Numbered from the stretch's first letter, positions 35,669 to 48,719 are shown. The stretch is DNA of 64,000 bases from Marasmius tenuissimus (GCA_029532415.1 JAQOTA010000053.1:372001-436000); one strand, 5' to 3'. Numbers and translations: made by a program. The notes: generated from the letters alone by a model not told the origin.

Positions 35669-36435
35669 ATGAGCTACCAAAACCCTCTTCACGCAACTCT
35701 CCAACCGTGTCAACGATCGTCCTACTCCTCCTTGAGCGGCGCCGTTCCAAGCAGTTATCATTCAATCTCTTCAACATCTGGATTTAAGAACTCGAATGCA
35801 ATGCTACCCCGCAAACGCGTTCCTCAAACAAACTATGTCCCAACAGCGAAGTGGCATCACGAAACCGGACGCGTCTCACCCCTCCGCAACGCAATTTACT
35901 TCAACTGGATTGGACAACGAGGAATTGGAATGCCTTTAAGAGAACTATGTGCTCGTGTTCCTCATGCATTGAATCAAATGATGGAAGGTGCTAATGATCA
36001 AGTCATGTCTTTGGCTGCGACGAGGAGAATTGTCTTTCATATCCGAGTGCGTGTAATGTAGACGGGGGGTTCTGAGTCTCCTCCAAACCATTGTCTTGAC
36101 TGTCAATCTGTAGTGGCCAGGGTACGAACATGTCGAGTGGACCCGAACCATTGAAGTCGCTACGCCACAGGGACCCATGACAAGAGCTCAACTTGCCGGC
36201 ATCATCTCTCAACATTTTGCTCGGTATCTCGAGGTAAATATTGCACATCATTCATCCTCTTTGCCTCGAGCCGACGGATATTCTCGCCCCACAGAAGGTC
36301 CAGTACGAAGCGACCAGAGACATCCAATGGCGAATCGGTCCTGGCGGAGTCAAGTTCGAACAAATCGTCCTTCTGTCTCTCGTCAACGTCTTCGAGAACG
36401 CGTGGCAAGCCGAAGTTGCAATTGAATCCTGCTAA
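35669..36435 (+). CDS. Conserved Agaricomycete protein of unknown function, copy B
   Basis: Exons 35669-36046, 36114-36233 and 36295-36435 give 212 residues. It is a clear paralogue of copy A (30298-31049): shared blocks are RSSYSSLSGAV, RVPQTNYVPTAKW, GMPLRELCARVPHALNQMM, IRWPGYEHVEW, GPMTRAQLAGIISQHFARYLE and YEATRDIQWRIGPGG. Intron positions are identical and the middle exon is again 120 nt. The N-terminal 50 residues have diverged most. The two copies face away from each other, about 4.6 kb apart, with tRNA-Thr and the four-TM locus in between. Function unknown; no signal peptide. Confidence 0.82.
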
Positions 36436-37148
36436 TCTTCGTTCCCGATCCGGAACCCTCAACAATACTTCAAGATTGTACAATTTCTCCAACTGCACGA
36501 TATCATTATTTCGCCCCTCAACCTTTCTGTATCATAGACACCTGTCCATCCCTAGTGTACGACTTCTCCAGAATAATTAGCTGAAGCGATACAGTTGCTC
36601 GAATGTTGTCGGAACCGTTGAATAGCGCTGGTCGCATAACTATTACCGAGAGGACCACTACAAGTCTAAGCCTCGGCAGTTGGTTGAGGATATCCTCTGT
36701 TCCTCGGCGAACAGCCGCTTCAAACAGATTACACAGTCAGCGTCTATTAGTTTCGGTCAACCGCAGTAAATCGCTGAGAGTGGGGATACGAAGGGATACG
36801 ATCCGCGGGTGGTTGTACGGCTACGCGGCTGCAACTCCTGCTATATCCGCCTCCGGGTATCAGCCGATCAAGTTGAGTGAACAACTTCCGCCAACTCCCG
36901 GTTCACTCAGGGTCGGTGCTCAGTCAGTGTCGAGGTGCTTCCCGACCCCCACGCTGACAAAGGGCTCGTCAGGCCAGTTAGTAGTATTTAGACTGTACTA
37001 TATGGGGCAAATTTCAGCATGTCCTAGGAGTTCTATAAAGGTTTCGGTTCTCGATGGAATTCAGGTATCACTTATCGGCATCCCCTTCAAACGAGCCCAA
37101 CCACCACCACGCCACAGAAAACTCTCCGAGTATCAGTCGCTTTTCCAG
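36436..37148. other. Intergenic, promoter of secreted-family copy 1
   Basis: An open frame runs through much of this stretch into the next gene, but its composition is not coding-like. At about 37010-37040 the sequence TTTCAGCATGTCCTAGGAG...TCTATAAAG resembles 38798-38835 (TTTCAGCATCCCAACGTAACATCCTAGAG...CTATAAAT) upstream of copy 2, so the promoter is shared by duplication. Confidence 0.5.
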
Positions 37149-37905
37149 ATGTCTACCAATTCAGCAGTCAACAGCAGCGCCCAATTGGTCACGATTCAGA
37201 GGTTTTCTCTAAAAGCCTCCTCACAGTCCGAAGACGGTGTTCAGAAACTCACCGAAGCAATGTCGCAATTCAAAGCCTCGAGCGAGGGTAAGATCGACCG
37301 CGCCTTCCTCGGGAAGATATCCGATTCCGTCGTCGAGCAAATATTCTGTGAGTTTTCCCAAAGCATCAGAGTTAGTCTGAAGATCCGTTCAACGTCCTGA
37401 ACTCCACCGCGATCTCACCAGTATTGAACGCCCCCATCGACACAGCGGAAGCCTTCTTCCCGTTCGCATCCTCACCAGAGCAACTAAGCGTGTCCACTGT
37501 CGTTCCAAACAATTACATCTCCTTGTACGACGCAATCCACGCTCCGACCACCGAAACTATCGTCCAGGATCTTGTCCCTGGTGCTGACCTCGACGCGATC
37601 TCCGAGGCATGGACGTCCCTCGGAGAATCCATCAAGAGTTGGTCTGGAGGATATGGATCTACATTTGGGTTTGTCCAACAGGAAGGGAAGACCAAGATCG
37701 TCCTGATCAACGGATGGGACGAATACGACGTGAGTCTGAACGTCTTTCTGAATCTTGTCCTCCCGCTGACTAGTATTGAGACTAGCATGCTTGGAAGTGG
37801 CTCTCAACCCTCGACGAAGCCAATGTGGCGTACTTCCAAAGTTCTGTGGCGAGTTTGGTTGGGTCGTCAGAGCCGGCCTTCAAGCACCTAACTGAGATTG
37901 AGTAG
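37149..37905 (+). CDS. Two-repeat alpha/beta protein family, copy 1 (no leader)
   Basis: Exons 37149-37347, 37422-37729 and 37786-37905 give 208 residues. It shares the family frame: VTIQRF, EAMSQFKASSEGKIDRAFLGKISDSVVEQIF, then ETIVQDLVPGADLDAISEA, SGGYGSTFGF, VLINGWDEYD and the C-terminal FKHLTEIE. The repeated strand-helix layout is reminiscent of Dabb (stress-response A/B barrel) folds, but this is inference. Unlike copies 2-4 it has no signal peptide: the start reads MSTNSAVNSSAQLVTIQRF and the upstream DNA offers no hydrophobic leader in frame. It would therefore stay in the cytosol, or the leader exon was lost. It sits 1 kb upstream of copy 2 in tandem. Confidence 0.78.
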
Positions 37906-38904
37906 ATTACCATGATACGATTAATGAGGAATAGAGATTAACTCCACGAATGAGCAAATTTTACGACCATTGAAAGCAAGGTCCGATAGTCGTTCGAGGA
38001 TGTCCTCGCTTCCATGCAGACTATGAATGTACAATCATACTGTCAAGAAGTGTTGAAACATCTTGATAAACCGACGGGCGTACTATCTGAGGGCAAATGA
38101 GCAACTGTTCACCGTTCGGCGGTCGTGACTTACGATTTGAAGACCTTCCACCCAATTGGTGGAGTTTAGAACCTGAGGGGGAATAATAGGGCTACAGTCA
38201 AACAGAACTCAGGCTCATCTTTTGCCTTGGTCCCTATGCCACGCCCGCAAATCAATTGTCGAGTCCCAAAAAGTCGAGAAATTTTCGGTGGGGATCCTTT
38301 CATAGTTGAAATTCCGAGTTCCGTGGACAAGTCTACGGCGTAAACAAGGTAGATTCTCAAGTATCGACATGATAATCATCACAGGTTGGGCTCACCTAGT
38401 CTATTGAGCCCCCATGGTGCGTGTAAAGCCCCACCGATCGGACTTAATGAGGCCTCAAGTCGCTCTCAAGTTGCCAAGCTTACCCGAGATGTCTTCTGCC
38501 CACAGTGTTGAACTTTTGTTTGCTATCCAGCGGAAATTTACACGCTTGCTCCCCAAATGCGAACGGGTTCCTGCTGAGCTGACTGTCGCGTAGTGGGTTT
38601 GGTAGGGTTCGCGTATCGACGGCTTGCGAGCCTAGATGCAGGCTCCAAATTGGAAAAATGGATTTATTCTCTCTGGGCCTCTTGTAAGGCCATGGAGCGC
38701 AATACCAGCCGTGCATAACCGCACAATGAATCTCTCGGCGGCCACGGTCGGTTTGACCGCCTATCAGTAAACAGGATGCATGAGATCGTGGGGCTACTTT
38801 CAGCATCCCAACGTAACATCCTAGAGATCCTATAAATCCTCCGCTTTCCGACAGTAACTAGAGTACTCACCCCCCTGAGAACGAGTCGAACGACCACGAC
38901 AGAG
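37906..38904. other. Intergenic between copies 1 and 2
   Basis: Holds the 3' region of copy 1 and the promoter of copy 2, including CTATAAAT at about 38830. No independent gene. Confidence 0.45.
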
Positions 38905-39695
38905 ATGCTCTTCTATAGCTTCTTCATCGCTTTCACCTTCGCCAACGCTGCGAATGCGATGGCCGGCAACGCACAATCGGTCACCATTCAGCAGTTTCCC
39001 ATAGAAGCCTCGGAGTCCAAAGAAAGGGTCCACAAGCTTGGCGAAGCAATGTCGCTATTCAAAGCCTCGAACAAGGGCAAAATCGACCGTGCCTTCCTCG
39101 GAAAGATATCCGATTCCGTCGTTGAACAGATATTCGGTGAGTTCAGTTTTTAGTATTAGTCTAGGTATCAATTCAATGATGCTAAACCCCACTCACCACA
39201 GTGCTGAATACCCCCCTTGAGACGGTAGAACCATTCCTCCCGTTCACATCCTCACCAGAGCAATTGAGCAGCACCACCGCCGTTCTGGACAATATGACCT
39301 CCTTTTACGACGCACTTTATGCTCAGTCCACCGAAACGCTCATCCAAGATGTCGTCCCCGGTGCCGACCTCGACGTGATCTCCGAGGCAATGGAGTACCT
39401 CGAAATCTCGATTAGAAACACGTCTGGAGGATATGGTTCTGCTTTCGGGTTTTCCCAGAAAGAGGAGGAAGGGAAGACACAGGTCGTCGTGGTCAATGGT
39501 TGGGAGAGTTTTAATGTACGTTCGACTCCCCATCTTTGACTTTTTGTCCGCGCTGACGAGTATTGGGATCACCAGGACGCTTCTAGTTGGCTCTCGAACC
39601 TCGATAACATCACTGCAACATACTTCCAGACTTTTTCGGCGAACGTTGTTGGATCTGCAGAGCCAACATTCAAGCACCTAACTGAAGTCGAGTGA
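38905..39695 (+). CDS. Secreted two-repeat alpha/beta protein family, copy 2
   Basis: Exons 38905-39136, 39202-39515 and 39576-39695 give 221 residues. The signal peptide is MLFYSFFIAFTFANAANAMA, followed by VTIQQF and the family core GEAMSLFKASNKGKIDRAFLG. The identity with copy 1 is high (IDRAFLGKISDSVVEQIF is the same in both), including intron positions and the 120-nt last exon, so the pair is a recent tandem duplication. No Cys pairs or catalytic motif are evident. The family is secreted and of unknown role; copies 3 and 4 at 50-52 kb are more distant. Confidence 0.83.
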
Positions 39696-40865
39696 TCTAC
39701 GAAGTGGTTGTCAGAAGTAGAAGAGAAATTGAATCTACGCACGTACGATTCTGGTAGTAAAAGGGGCTTGAGGAAGGTTGTTGATAGTACTAATATTATA
39801 GTTATCCTGGAGCTAATGCGAAGTTTTGAGCTCAAGCCGCTCGAGGTGATGGAAGTTATTGAATAAGTCGCGCAAGCGCCCTAAGAGCGCCCGTACTCAA
39901 TGAAGGATTACAAAGGCCACAACGGGCTCTGGGCTCTGGATTGATACTCGACAATTCTGTACTTGGTACTTGGTACTGTATACGAAAGGCCTCGAGGTCA
40001 ACAAGTGAGACCTAGCGGGACAGCAGTAAAGGGAATAGCGAAATTAGGTAATTCGTATGTGCAGCTCAAAACATTTTGACGATAGGTACTGGAAAGCAAG
40101 CGGAGTGGGAGGTGTCCAAGAGAGATGGGATCAAGATAAAGTAGTTGCTGTTATACTCGATGAAGAAACGAAGCATGCGAAAGAGATCTCGAACGAACTT
40201 TTTGGAACAAATGCTTTTTGGATGGGTGCAAACGACGAAAATGGGTGGCTATGAAGATCGAACAAGGGAAATAGGACGAATGAAGAGAGGTCCGTAAGAG
40301 ATGAATGGCAGAGCTTCGTTTTGGATGTATGAAATATCAAGCGATTATTCGGGAAATGTGCGTATACTGATAACTGCGAGGTTGACATTACGGCCTTTGA
40401 CGACGGCTGGGAAAGATGATAAGGTTGAATGGATTGCTTCTGAGGTGATTATGAGCGGAGTCGAATGCTGATTGTAACTGCTGGATTATGATGAATGTGT
40501 TGTTTATGTTTTATAATGGCCGTTGAGGGTAGGAAGTTCCTGTTATAAGATTTCTGGCGATGGACGAGCCAGACGGCTTCGCAATTACGAAGCAGAAGTG
40601 ACAGCCCTAAGATTTATAGCGAATAGCGGATGACATGACGTGGATGATTGCTTTTTGCGAGAATGACAGTTGACTTGGATGCTGCTGATGATGACGAAGA
40701 GAGAAAGATCTTGCAGTGACGAAAGCTCGATGACGATGGATGCGACGAAAACGATGGGTCGACGTAGCAGGAAGAGATGAGCGACGAAAGCGACGATAAC
40801 AGAATGAAGAAGCAAGACGGCGCACAATCACGACGTGCAGAGAAGAGAAGAGAACACGTTGACGC
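39696..40865. other. Intergenic / 3' region of the PUF gene
   Basis: No gene recognised. The part nearest 40866 is probably a long 3' UTR of the Pumilio gene (minus strand). Short direct repeats of TACTTGG occur near 39960. Confidence 0.4.
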
Positions 40866-43800
40866 TCAATAGCCATAGTAGGCACGCTATACAAATATGA
40901 AGTGGATCAGCAACCATTCAGTAGAACAACGGAGACACGAAGACTAACCATACGGTCACTATGAAGAAGAAAGGGCCACGTAATCCAATAAGTTACAGCG
41001 AGATGGGGAAGAGTTCGAGCTACTCACAACAACCAGATGACCTTCGAGCCGGTCTTACAACCACGAAGAGTAACGATATGTCCACGGATGCACTCGTACA
41101 ACAATGCCCGTTGGTCCTTGTCGGCCTATGAAGGTCAAATAAATATCATATACGAAGAGCACTGAGAGAAGGGTGATACATACCGTAGGCAGAACACTCG
41201 CGATGAGCTGGCTCCCGGTGACCGAAAGGGCAAGGTCGACAACCATGGCCCGACGGGAGCCACTACAAGGAGGAGTGAAAGATACCTGTCAGTACCGATA
41301 CAAACCATCGAGCCAATGAAACAAACCTCTTCGCTGGTTCACACATCCTCTTGATGATCCGAAGCAGAGTCTCCTTCCCTCCCTCTTTCAATGCCTTCGT
41401 AATACTCTTGTAGCCTTGCTCGTTCGTCGCATAGTCCAAGAGATCATTGATAAGGTGATCCAAGGTAAGCTGGCGATGGTTGTCCGAACCGTGCTCAAGA
41501 ACTAGACGGGTAGTCGTCAGCTTCGATGCGGTAGGGATCAGAGCAAAAGCACGTACTATGCTGAATGCAATAGCTACCCCACTGGTTCTTGGCGACCTCA
41601 CTAAAGACCGAAGATCCTTGGTTCAACAACTCGTCGACGATACCATCCTTGGCATGATCCTCGAGGTTTTCAAAGGCGTGCTAGAGACGACCCCATTAGC
41701 AACGGGAAGTGAAAGACTATAGGCGACGACTTACCTGTACAACCAACGACCCGGTTTCGTGGCAGGCCAAAGCAGCCCACTTGCCTCGAAGAGACTTGTT
41801 GACGTACGCAAAGATGGGAGGAGCAGGAGGAGTCCAAGACAGCTCCATGATCTAGAGGAAGGATTGTATGAGTTGACGTCTAGCAATCTCGAACGTCGAG
41901 CTCACCTTGCTCCAGACGTGACTGGCATGCTTATTGACTAAAGTTTGCGCAGGATCGCCCAGCAAGAGCTCCGAAACGATGAGGAGGCGAATGTCCTCCT
42001 CACAGTCGAGAGCCTTTTGCAAGACGTGACATCCGTAGCAGTTGGTAGCGAGTTCGACGACCCGGCCCCTGGAAATGATTCCAATAAGAACGAGAATATA
42101 GAACGGCGTATAGTCCAGAACGAGAGCGTACCTCATGCACATAACGATCTTCTTCCTCTCTTCAGCCGACGAAGCCGCTTCGAGGCATCGCTGAACGGCC
42201 CAATTGCCAAACCTAACAAAGAGACAACCCAGGTGAGCATCATCGAAGGAGCGGCGTGAAAGAATATACGCACCGATGAGCCATCATCTCAAATCCTCGC
42301 GTACAGATGGCATCAACAATCTTGCTTCTCTCGCCAGTGTCGGCAACCTTGAGCTTCTGTTGCAAGAAGATGCTGTACAAAGAGTATTGAAGGTCAGATG
42401 CAAAGATGGGAAATAGCAGAAGGTAATCACCTGGCTTGCTGGTCGCTGCTCTTGATGATCCTTGCCACAAATTGGTGATAAGGAGGGGAGCTAGACGGGT
42501 GAAGCAACGAAAGGAAGTTGATAGGCTGAAGCGACTCAGAGTCCCGGGTACTTCCAGAGGTGGCGTGTCGCTGGTGGGAGCTTGTGTGAGTGGTCTGAGA
42601 GTCCTGCGATTGCTGCTGCTGTTGACCACCGCTAGGATACGTGCTAGGGTATGGCGAGGCGTAGGACCTACAAGAACGTGTGAGCATAGAAAGAAAGAGA
42701 TAGACAGTGAGTGGAAACTTACGACATAGACCGCATGTGCTGAGGAACGGCATGGATGGAGTCCTCGAGCCCACTCACACCACCCAAACTTCCACTCGAC
42801 GTCGCCGTAGTCACAGAACCAACACCAGACGAACCCCCATATCCAACGATACCGAGACCAATCGGGGTACCAGCAGCTCCAATAGCATTGGAACCACCGT
42901 TGTGGCTAATCGATGGTGGAAGCTTCCCATCCTCCACCATCCTCTGCCATTCGCTAAAGGGCGAATTACCCACAAGAGTTCCGTCCACCGGCGCCTGTTG
43001 CTGCTGCTGTTGAAGTTGCTGAAGCTGGTATGACTGAAGAGCCACGGCAGCGGCGGCCTGTCGTTGCTGATGAGCGAGCATAGCCTGCTGCTGAAGAACC
43101 TGAGGAGGCAGTTGTGCCCACTCCGAACCCGTGGTACTCGCCAGTCCACGAGAGAGTGAGCCTTGGAGAGAGGCAGCGTTGCCATAGGAAGCAAGGGCGC
43201 TGTCGGATGCACCGTCCGAACGACGAAGGCTGGCCTGTAAGAGTTGAGCAGGAGAAGCCGAAGTGGGTGAGCCACCAACGCGGTTGGCGTTAGAGGTGGC
43301 TAGAGCCAGAGCTGCCGGATGATTTATGTAAGCAGAGTAGGATGGGATAGACATGTTCATGTTGGATGCTGAAGCGGTGGGCGATTGCTGCTGCTCCATG
43401 AGATTTTTGAATAGAGTGGAATAGGGAGAAGCGTCGGGAGACTGGAGATAACCGGCAGCGTTGCTTGACATCGACTGCCCGGTGGCGTAGGAGGTAGGAT
43501 GGATAGTGCCAATACGGGTAGGGGAAGGAGGATCGTAGATCAAGGCGTTCTGCTGAGCTAGATACGCATCGGCGCCGGGATGATTAGCACGGGCTGCCGC
43601 GAAGAGGTCTGTGGGAGAACTGAGACCGTTAGGCTGCTTGTACACGCCATTGTCAGCGTAAGGACGTGCTGGAGAAAGGTCGGTGGGTGTAGGCAGAGCA
43701 GAAGAGATAGAAATTGGCGAAAAATCGGGGGATCGAGATGAGGAATGATCAAAGTTGAGATTGAGCGATGCGGGTTTTTGCTTGAGATGGTAAGGGTCAG

Positions 43801-44369
43801 GAGAATTGAGATCTAAAGTGCGTAGAAGTTGTTCGACGTGCTTGAAAACGAAGGAAATTATCAGCTTCAGTCCGACGAAAAAAAAATGAGGCGCATATAC
43901 CCACCGAATTGTCGAATTCGGGCGTAACCGTCTTCCTGCCGTCGCCAATGACACCAACCTCCTTGGATTGCTGCTGTTGCTGCTGAAGGAGCCTGGCATC
44001 GTTGACTTGAGGCGGAATGGGTCCAAAGACGTCTTCGCGAGTGACCAAAGGAGCCGTGGTCGTCGCCGCCATAGTCGATGGCATGCTCGAGGAATGAGGG
44101 AGCTCTGGTCGAATTGGGACCTGCACCGGCTGTTGCTGCTGCTGCACCTGACAGTGAAGCTCGCGGTCGTCCGCGACTCTGGAGAAAGAGTCGAGCTTAC
44201 GAGGCCACGTCGTGTCTGAAGGCTGAGGTTGAGGAGCCCAGATCGACGCGGCTGTCGTAGCATTCGCTGGAGGTACCGTGGTCGCTGACTGACGTTGGCG
44301 AGAGCGCTGGTCGATTTCAAGCATCGACATGGACGGCGGGGAAGGCATAGGAAGAGTCTCTGCGGACAT
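40866..44369 (-). CDS. Pumilio-family (PUF) RNA-binding protein
   Basis: Thirteen exons keep frame and total 928 residues. The N-terminal two-thirds are low-complexity, with Gln runs (QQQQQQ near 43970-43985 and 43005-43020) and Ser/Pro/Ala-rich text, as in Pumilio N-termini. PUF repeats follow, each with a helix that contacts one base: FGNWAVQRCLE, NCYGCHVLQKALD, HETGSLVVQHAFE, NQWGSYCIQHILE, NEQGYKSITKALK and CKTGSKVIWLFDRM. The C-terminus RAYYGY is encoded by a 21-nt last exon (40866-40886) preceded by a 10-nt exon (40949-40958). Both were found by searching for the family ending. PUF proteins bind UGU-containing 3' UTRs and control mRNA decay or translation in the cytoplasm. Start 44369 is the first ATG of the long N-terminal frame. 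Confidence 0.9.
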
Positions 44370-46495
44370 ATTCCGTCAATGAACTGGACGATGAGCTCGA
44401 AGTCGTTGACGACGGCGAGGGCGACAACGATGAAGAAAGAACGAAAGGAAAAGTAAAGGGAGATGATGGTGGTTGAGAGTGATGATGTAGAGGGGAGAGC
44501 CGAGGTCAGATTTTTGATTCACAGAGCCCTTTATAGCGAAGTAATTGACAGAGAAGTCCACAACTTCCTCGGATTCTCCTTTTCAGGTAAATTACCGCAA
44601 AATTGTGGGGGCCTGCGGCTGGTGGTGTTTCCTCGCGACGCCGAGCCTAATTTATATTGAATTTAGTCCTGAATTTTTTGTTGCGTCAATGCCTAGCTCA
44701 TAGCATAATTTGTAGGTAAAAACATGCCTCGTTCCTCAGGAAGAAACTATCGAAAAAATTTCGACCTCAAATCGTCCTTAGAATGTGAAATGTCATTCTC
44801 CTCAATCCGAACACCTCAACGGGGCCGACTGACAACATATCACAATCACAGAACTTTTCCAGATACAGTATCGTTCCTTCCTATTGTAGTAGAGTCTCAG
44901 TGACTGAAATCATCGCGAAGAAGGATCGACACGTACTATTCACCTTCCTGTCTTCTCTCGACGTCGGGCCTGCTATCTTCACCATCGGGTGGTCGGCACC
45001 ACGAAACGAGGCTGGACTATATGATAAGAAGTATCGGGTCGTTCTGATATCTATTTTACCTTGCTATCATGAGGAAACAGTTCGATAAAATATACCTTAC
45101 GGCCACCATTACCAGAAACTCTTCAGAGCATCTTATGAATCATGATACCTTATCATTTGAAGATCACCTCCGACACGACAGCGAACCGGAATTCGCATCA
45201 CACAATCGACGGTGAGTGCAGCAAGCAAGATGTGTGATAGCGAAGAGAAACGAACTTCATTCACATCGTCAAATGCCGGTCCGGAACACTTGCACGTCGA
45301 AGAACGTGGTACCTAGAAGGCACTTGAGTGACTGTGGAGTATAGAAGGCTGAAAGCCGGGGTACGCACCAAGGAGACTTGCTTTGCGGTTTGCATTGTCT
45401 GCGCACAATTTACACAGGAATTGCAGGATAACCAACGCTATGTAGGTCCCAATATCTCAAGAAATTCCTCCCGTGGACCATACGACAAGACGACTTCAAG
45501 GCACGGCACCCCCTTAAACCAGGGCTTCAATTCCCAGAAGGTGAATCTGTGAAGGGGTGCCTCGTGTGATAGCGACAGGATGACCTCAATACGGAGAATC
45601 CGCAGAAATCCCTCCCTCGACACCGTCCAAACCGGTGCACAAGTCGGGAAACGAGGTATACCGTACAGTTGGGGAAATTCAGATTCGGGGACTTCGGGAA
45701 AGTCGGTATTCGGGCAGGCATCGCACGCAGTGAGTGATAGCTTCTGTGATTGAGAACTACGATTTCAACTATCTCCATAGACGATCAAGCGTCTGCGGTT
45801 TGTTTCCTGATCAGAGCTGGTGCTACACAGTAATAACCTGAGAGAAACGGCGCACCACACGAAAGTACATACTTCAGCTCGTAGGTCTTTGTTCTATCTC
45901 TCCACCTCGTCTATGGGTCCCAAATTCCTTCTGACTTATCAGATTATATCACACGTCCTGTACGACGTATGCCAACGTCCAGCGCGCAACCGAGAGTCGA
46001 AGGTGTTCGTCCCCAGATCAGAATCTGGAGCAATGGACATGACAGCTCCTCGGACGATCTTCTTCGTCCACAAAGGGGATATCTAAGCTATGGGTCCTAG
46101 GCCATCTCTTCAGAAGGACGCCAGAGAGAGTAGCTCGAGAGAAAACGAAAGCCAACGGACTTGAGGAGACTCAGGGAATGTTGGAAAAGGGACCATTCGG
46201 GATTCGTTGGGCCGGATTAAGCCCGAGGCGGCATTCTATGCCTGCCGGCCTCCCCATTCACTAGTCAGGGGCTCCGGTGCTGGCAGTGGCAGCGTTGCAC
46301 CGTCCGAGAATCCGAGATGGCCATCAACGTTAAACACTGAATCACATCACTTCCATGCAGTTCACCACGCCCAAGAGCGTGCTGTTCTGATTTCGACCAC
46401 CCTGCATAGAGTACATTGAATTCTGGAACCCCCAACGTTCCTGTCGAACTTCTACATATTCACTTCCCGTCGTACGACTGCAATTGAGCGTCTAT
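44370..46495. other. Long intergenic region
   Basis: The 5' region of the PUF gene runs from 44370. A pyrimidine-rich stretch on its sense strand lies at about 44395-44470. Between 44700 and 46490 short frames overlap on both strands without motifs. No RNA gene or mobile element was recognised. Confidence 0.4.
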
Positions 46496-48075
46496 CTATG
46501 CAGCTACCTCGACAACCCAGGCCAATCCAGCCTTGACGAAGTCCGTAGCCTTGTTAAAGTCGAGCTTGTCGACGGTGTCACCGGTGGTGTGGCTAAAGAA
46601 AAGAAAAGAAGTCAGTATAGAGTCTGACGCCCGAAAGTCAGAAGTAGACCCACTAGTTAGGGTTCAAATTCCTGTCATTTGGACCATATGCGGCGATACA
46701 GACGACGGGGTATCCTTGGTCAGAGAAGGAGTAGTGGTCACTGCATCCGTACTATGAAGAAAAGGAAACAAACATATCAGCTATCAGCGATCCTCCATCC
46801 ACATGTACAGCGGGATCGCGGACGTACACCACAAGCAACACTTCTCCTCTCAGCAGTCGGCACATACGCCGCAACGACCTGCGTCATATGGGAGCTCATA
46901 GCCGCATTAGGGTCCGACAGTATACTAATCGTGCTCGATTTGCCCGCGTTCGTCGAAGTGCTCGGTTGGTAACCTATTCAAAATGCGATGAACGATTAAG
47001 CCCCTTCTCCACGCGTGATCTAGATAACTCAGCACTCACCAATCATCTCAAAGTCAAGCAACCCACGAATACTCTTCCCCGCCGACTTGTACGAGCTAGC
47101 AAGCGCCTTGGAACCAAGCAAACCTCCCTCCTCACCAGCATAGGCATGTGCCTCAATCGCATAGCTTCCCTGGTAGTTGTTCGCCTTGAGAATACGCATG
47201 ATAGCCATAATCGTCGCTACTCCCGAAGCATCTAAGAAAGCGAATTATGGGTTACTCGGACTCCTGGGTAGAAAAGCATGTGCTTTACCATCGTCAGCAC
47301 CTGGTGCCTTGGTGGTCGGAGTTTGACTCGTCGAGTCCAAGTGAGCGCCAAGGATAACGATTGGAGCGTTCGCGTTGCCCGATTTCGCTTCGATACGACC
47401 AACGATGTTGGGCTGAGCGAACGAATTCGAGATGGCCTTGACCTGGGAGCTACCAAGCCACGAGGAGAACTGGGATTGAATCCAAGTAGCGGAGGCTAAA
47501 TAGAAATTAAGAAAAAACACGCGGTTCAGGCAGGTTTCTGCTTGAAACGAATGCGGATGCTTACCACTAGCATTGGTGCTACGGTAGTAACGCGTGGCAA
47601 AGTCGGTCGAGAGCGACGTAACGTAGCTCTTGAGTTCGGAAGCGGTGACCATGGCCAACATCGGGGTCAGCTCGGGGTGTGCGGAAGGGTTGGGTGTGGG
47701 GTAGCTGGGCGTTTGCCGAGATTCCAATGCAGGTTTGACATCTCCGTCTGTAATATCAACGTAACCGGGACCCCAGAGTTTCCTCTGGTAGCGGCCCTGC
47801 AGCTCCTCGATGGCTTCGTCAGAGATTACGGTGCCAGTTGCTGAAGTGATGTTCGCAAGAGAGGTTCTCGCGACATCGAACGATTCGGATGAGAGAGGAC
47901 GAGGGAGGGCAGGTGCGAACCGAAGGCCTTCGATGACCGCGATGGGAAGCTTCTCGACACGGTCTGTAATGAGTCGAATCGTACGAATTGAGAAGTCATC
48001 GAATCCAGACGTGGTTGCGGGTGCACCGAGAACGCCTAGGGCGAAGGCGAGCAGCAGGGTGGTGGAGGCTATCAT
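46496..48075 (-). CDS. Secreted M28 metallo-aminopeptidase (leucine aminopeptidase type)
   Basis: A Zn-dependent exopeptidase that trims N-terminal residues from extracellular peptides. A signal peptide (MIASTTLLLAFALGVLGAP) is followed by a propeptide of about 100 residues. M28 metal ligands are visible: His-Asp in GAHLDSTS, Asp in APGADD followed across an intron by ASGVATIM, Glu-Glu in HAYAGEEGGLLGS, Asp near SILSDPN, and the final His in YHTTGDTVDKLDF. A Cys pair (VACGYGCSDHYSF) matches the family's disulfide region. Several short introns interrupt the gene; the last exon ends with VVEVAA and a stop at 46496. Likely role: nitrogen acquisition in the medium. Upstream lies a hAT-type element at 48478-49432. 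Confidence 0.9.
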
Positions 48076-48477
48076 CGTGGAGGTAGGGGGAAACGAGCAA
48101 CCAAGGAATGGAAGGGTGACAACTGGCCTGTTATATATCGGTCCAATTGATAATTGTCGGCTATTAGGTCCGTGCTATATACTACGATGCATGCTCTCGC
48201 CCTGCGAACAGAAATTACCCAGTTCGGAGAATATACTCGTGATTCATTCATTTGGACCGCGTGGGCGTCTAGAAGACGGAGCGATAAGAGGGGATAGAAG
48301 TCATGGTCCGTTGTTGGGTAGGAACTGTTGAGAATGGCTAAACGTATGGCTTTCCACGAGTAATGCATATGCTTGAGGTCATCAGGCTCGTCGCCATCAT
48401 GGCCGACGAGGAACAGCCTCAGGATAGTCGTATTGTTTGACAAACATGAGGAATTGAAGTTACTGTAAGGGTACTTC

Positions 48478-48552
48478 CAGGGGGTCCCCACCGGGGTTTT
48501 CCGGCAATATCAACTGGGTCGCGAGGGGTCCCAAATCATTGCCATTTTGGGA
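48478..48552 (+). repeat. Left 75-bp terminal inverted repeat
   Basis: Exact reverse complement of 49358-49432, preceded directly by the GGTACTTC target copy. Confidence 0.95.
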
Positions 48553-48719
48553 CGTCACACTGGGTCATTGCCTCAATCTAGCGCCCATCTGACGCCCAGT
48601 GAGGGGGCCGAATTCTGTAATGAGCTTTCTCGCTCATTGGACAATGTAGTCTCATGCGTAGATAAATTTTCATGGAATCTGTGATTATGTACATAGAACA
48701 ATTTCGGCATTATTTGGAA

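Noticed and set aside
42436..42729. Plus-strand frames opposite the Pumilio gene
   Set aside because: Antisense shadows of Ser/Gln-rich codons; no splice continuity or motif.
42719..44320. Long minus-strand frame through the Pumilio N-terminus treated as a single-exon gene
   Set aside because: Its first third reads antisense-like text through exon 1 in the wrong frame; splicing at 43905/43840 keeps the Gln-rich frame and joins it to the PUF repeats.
47810..48331. Plus-strand frame over the aminopeptidase start
   Set aside because: Shadow of the signal peptide and propeptide region of the minus-strand M28 gene.
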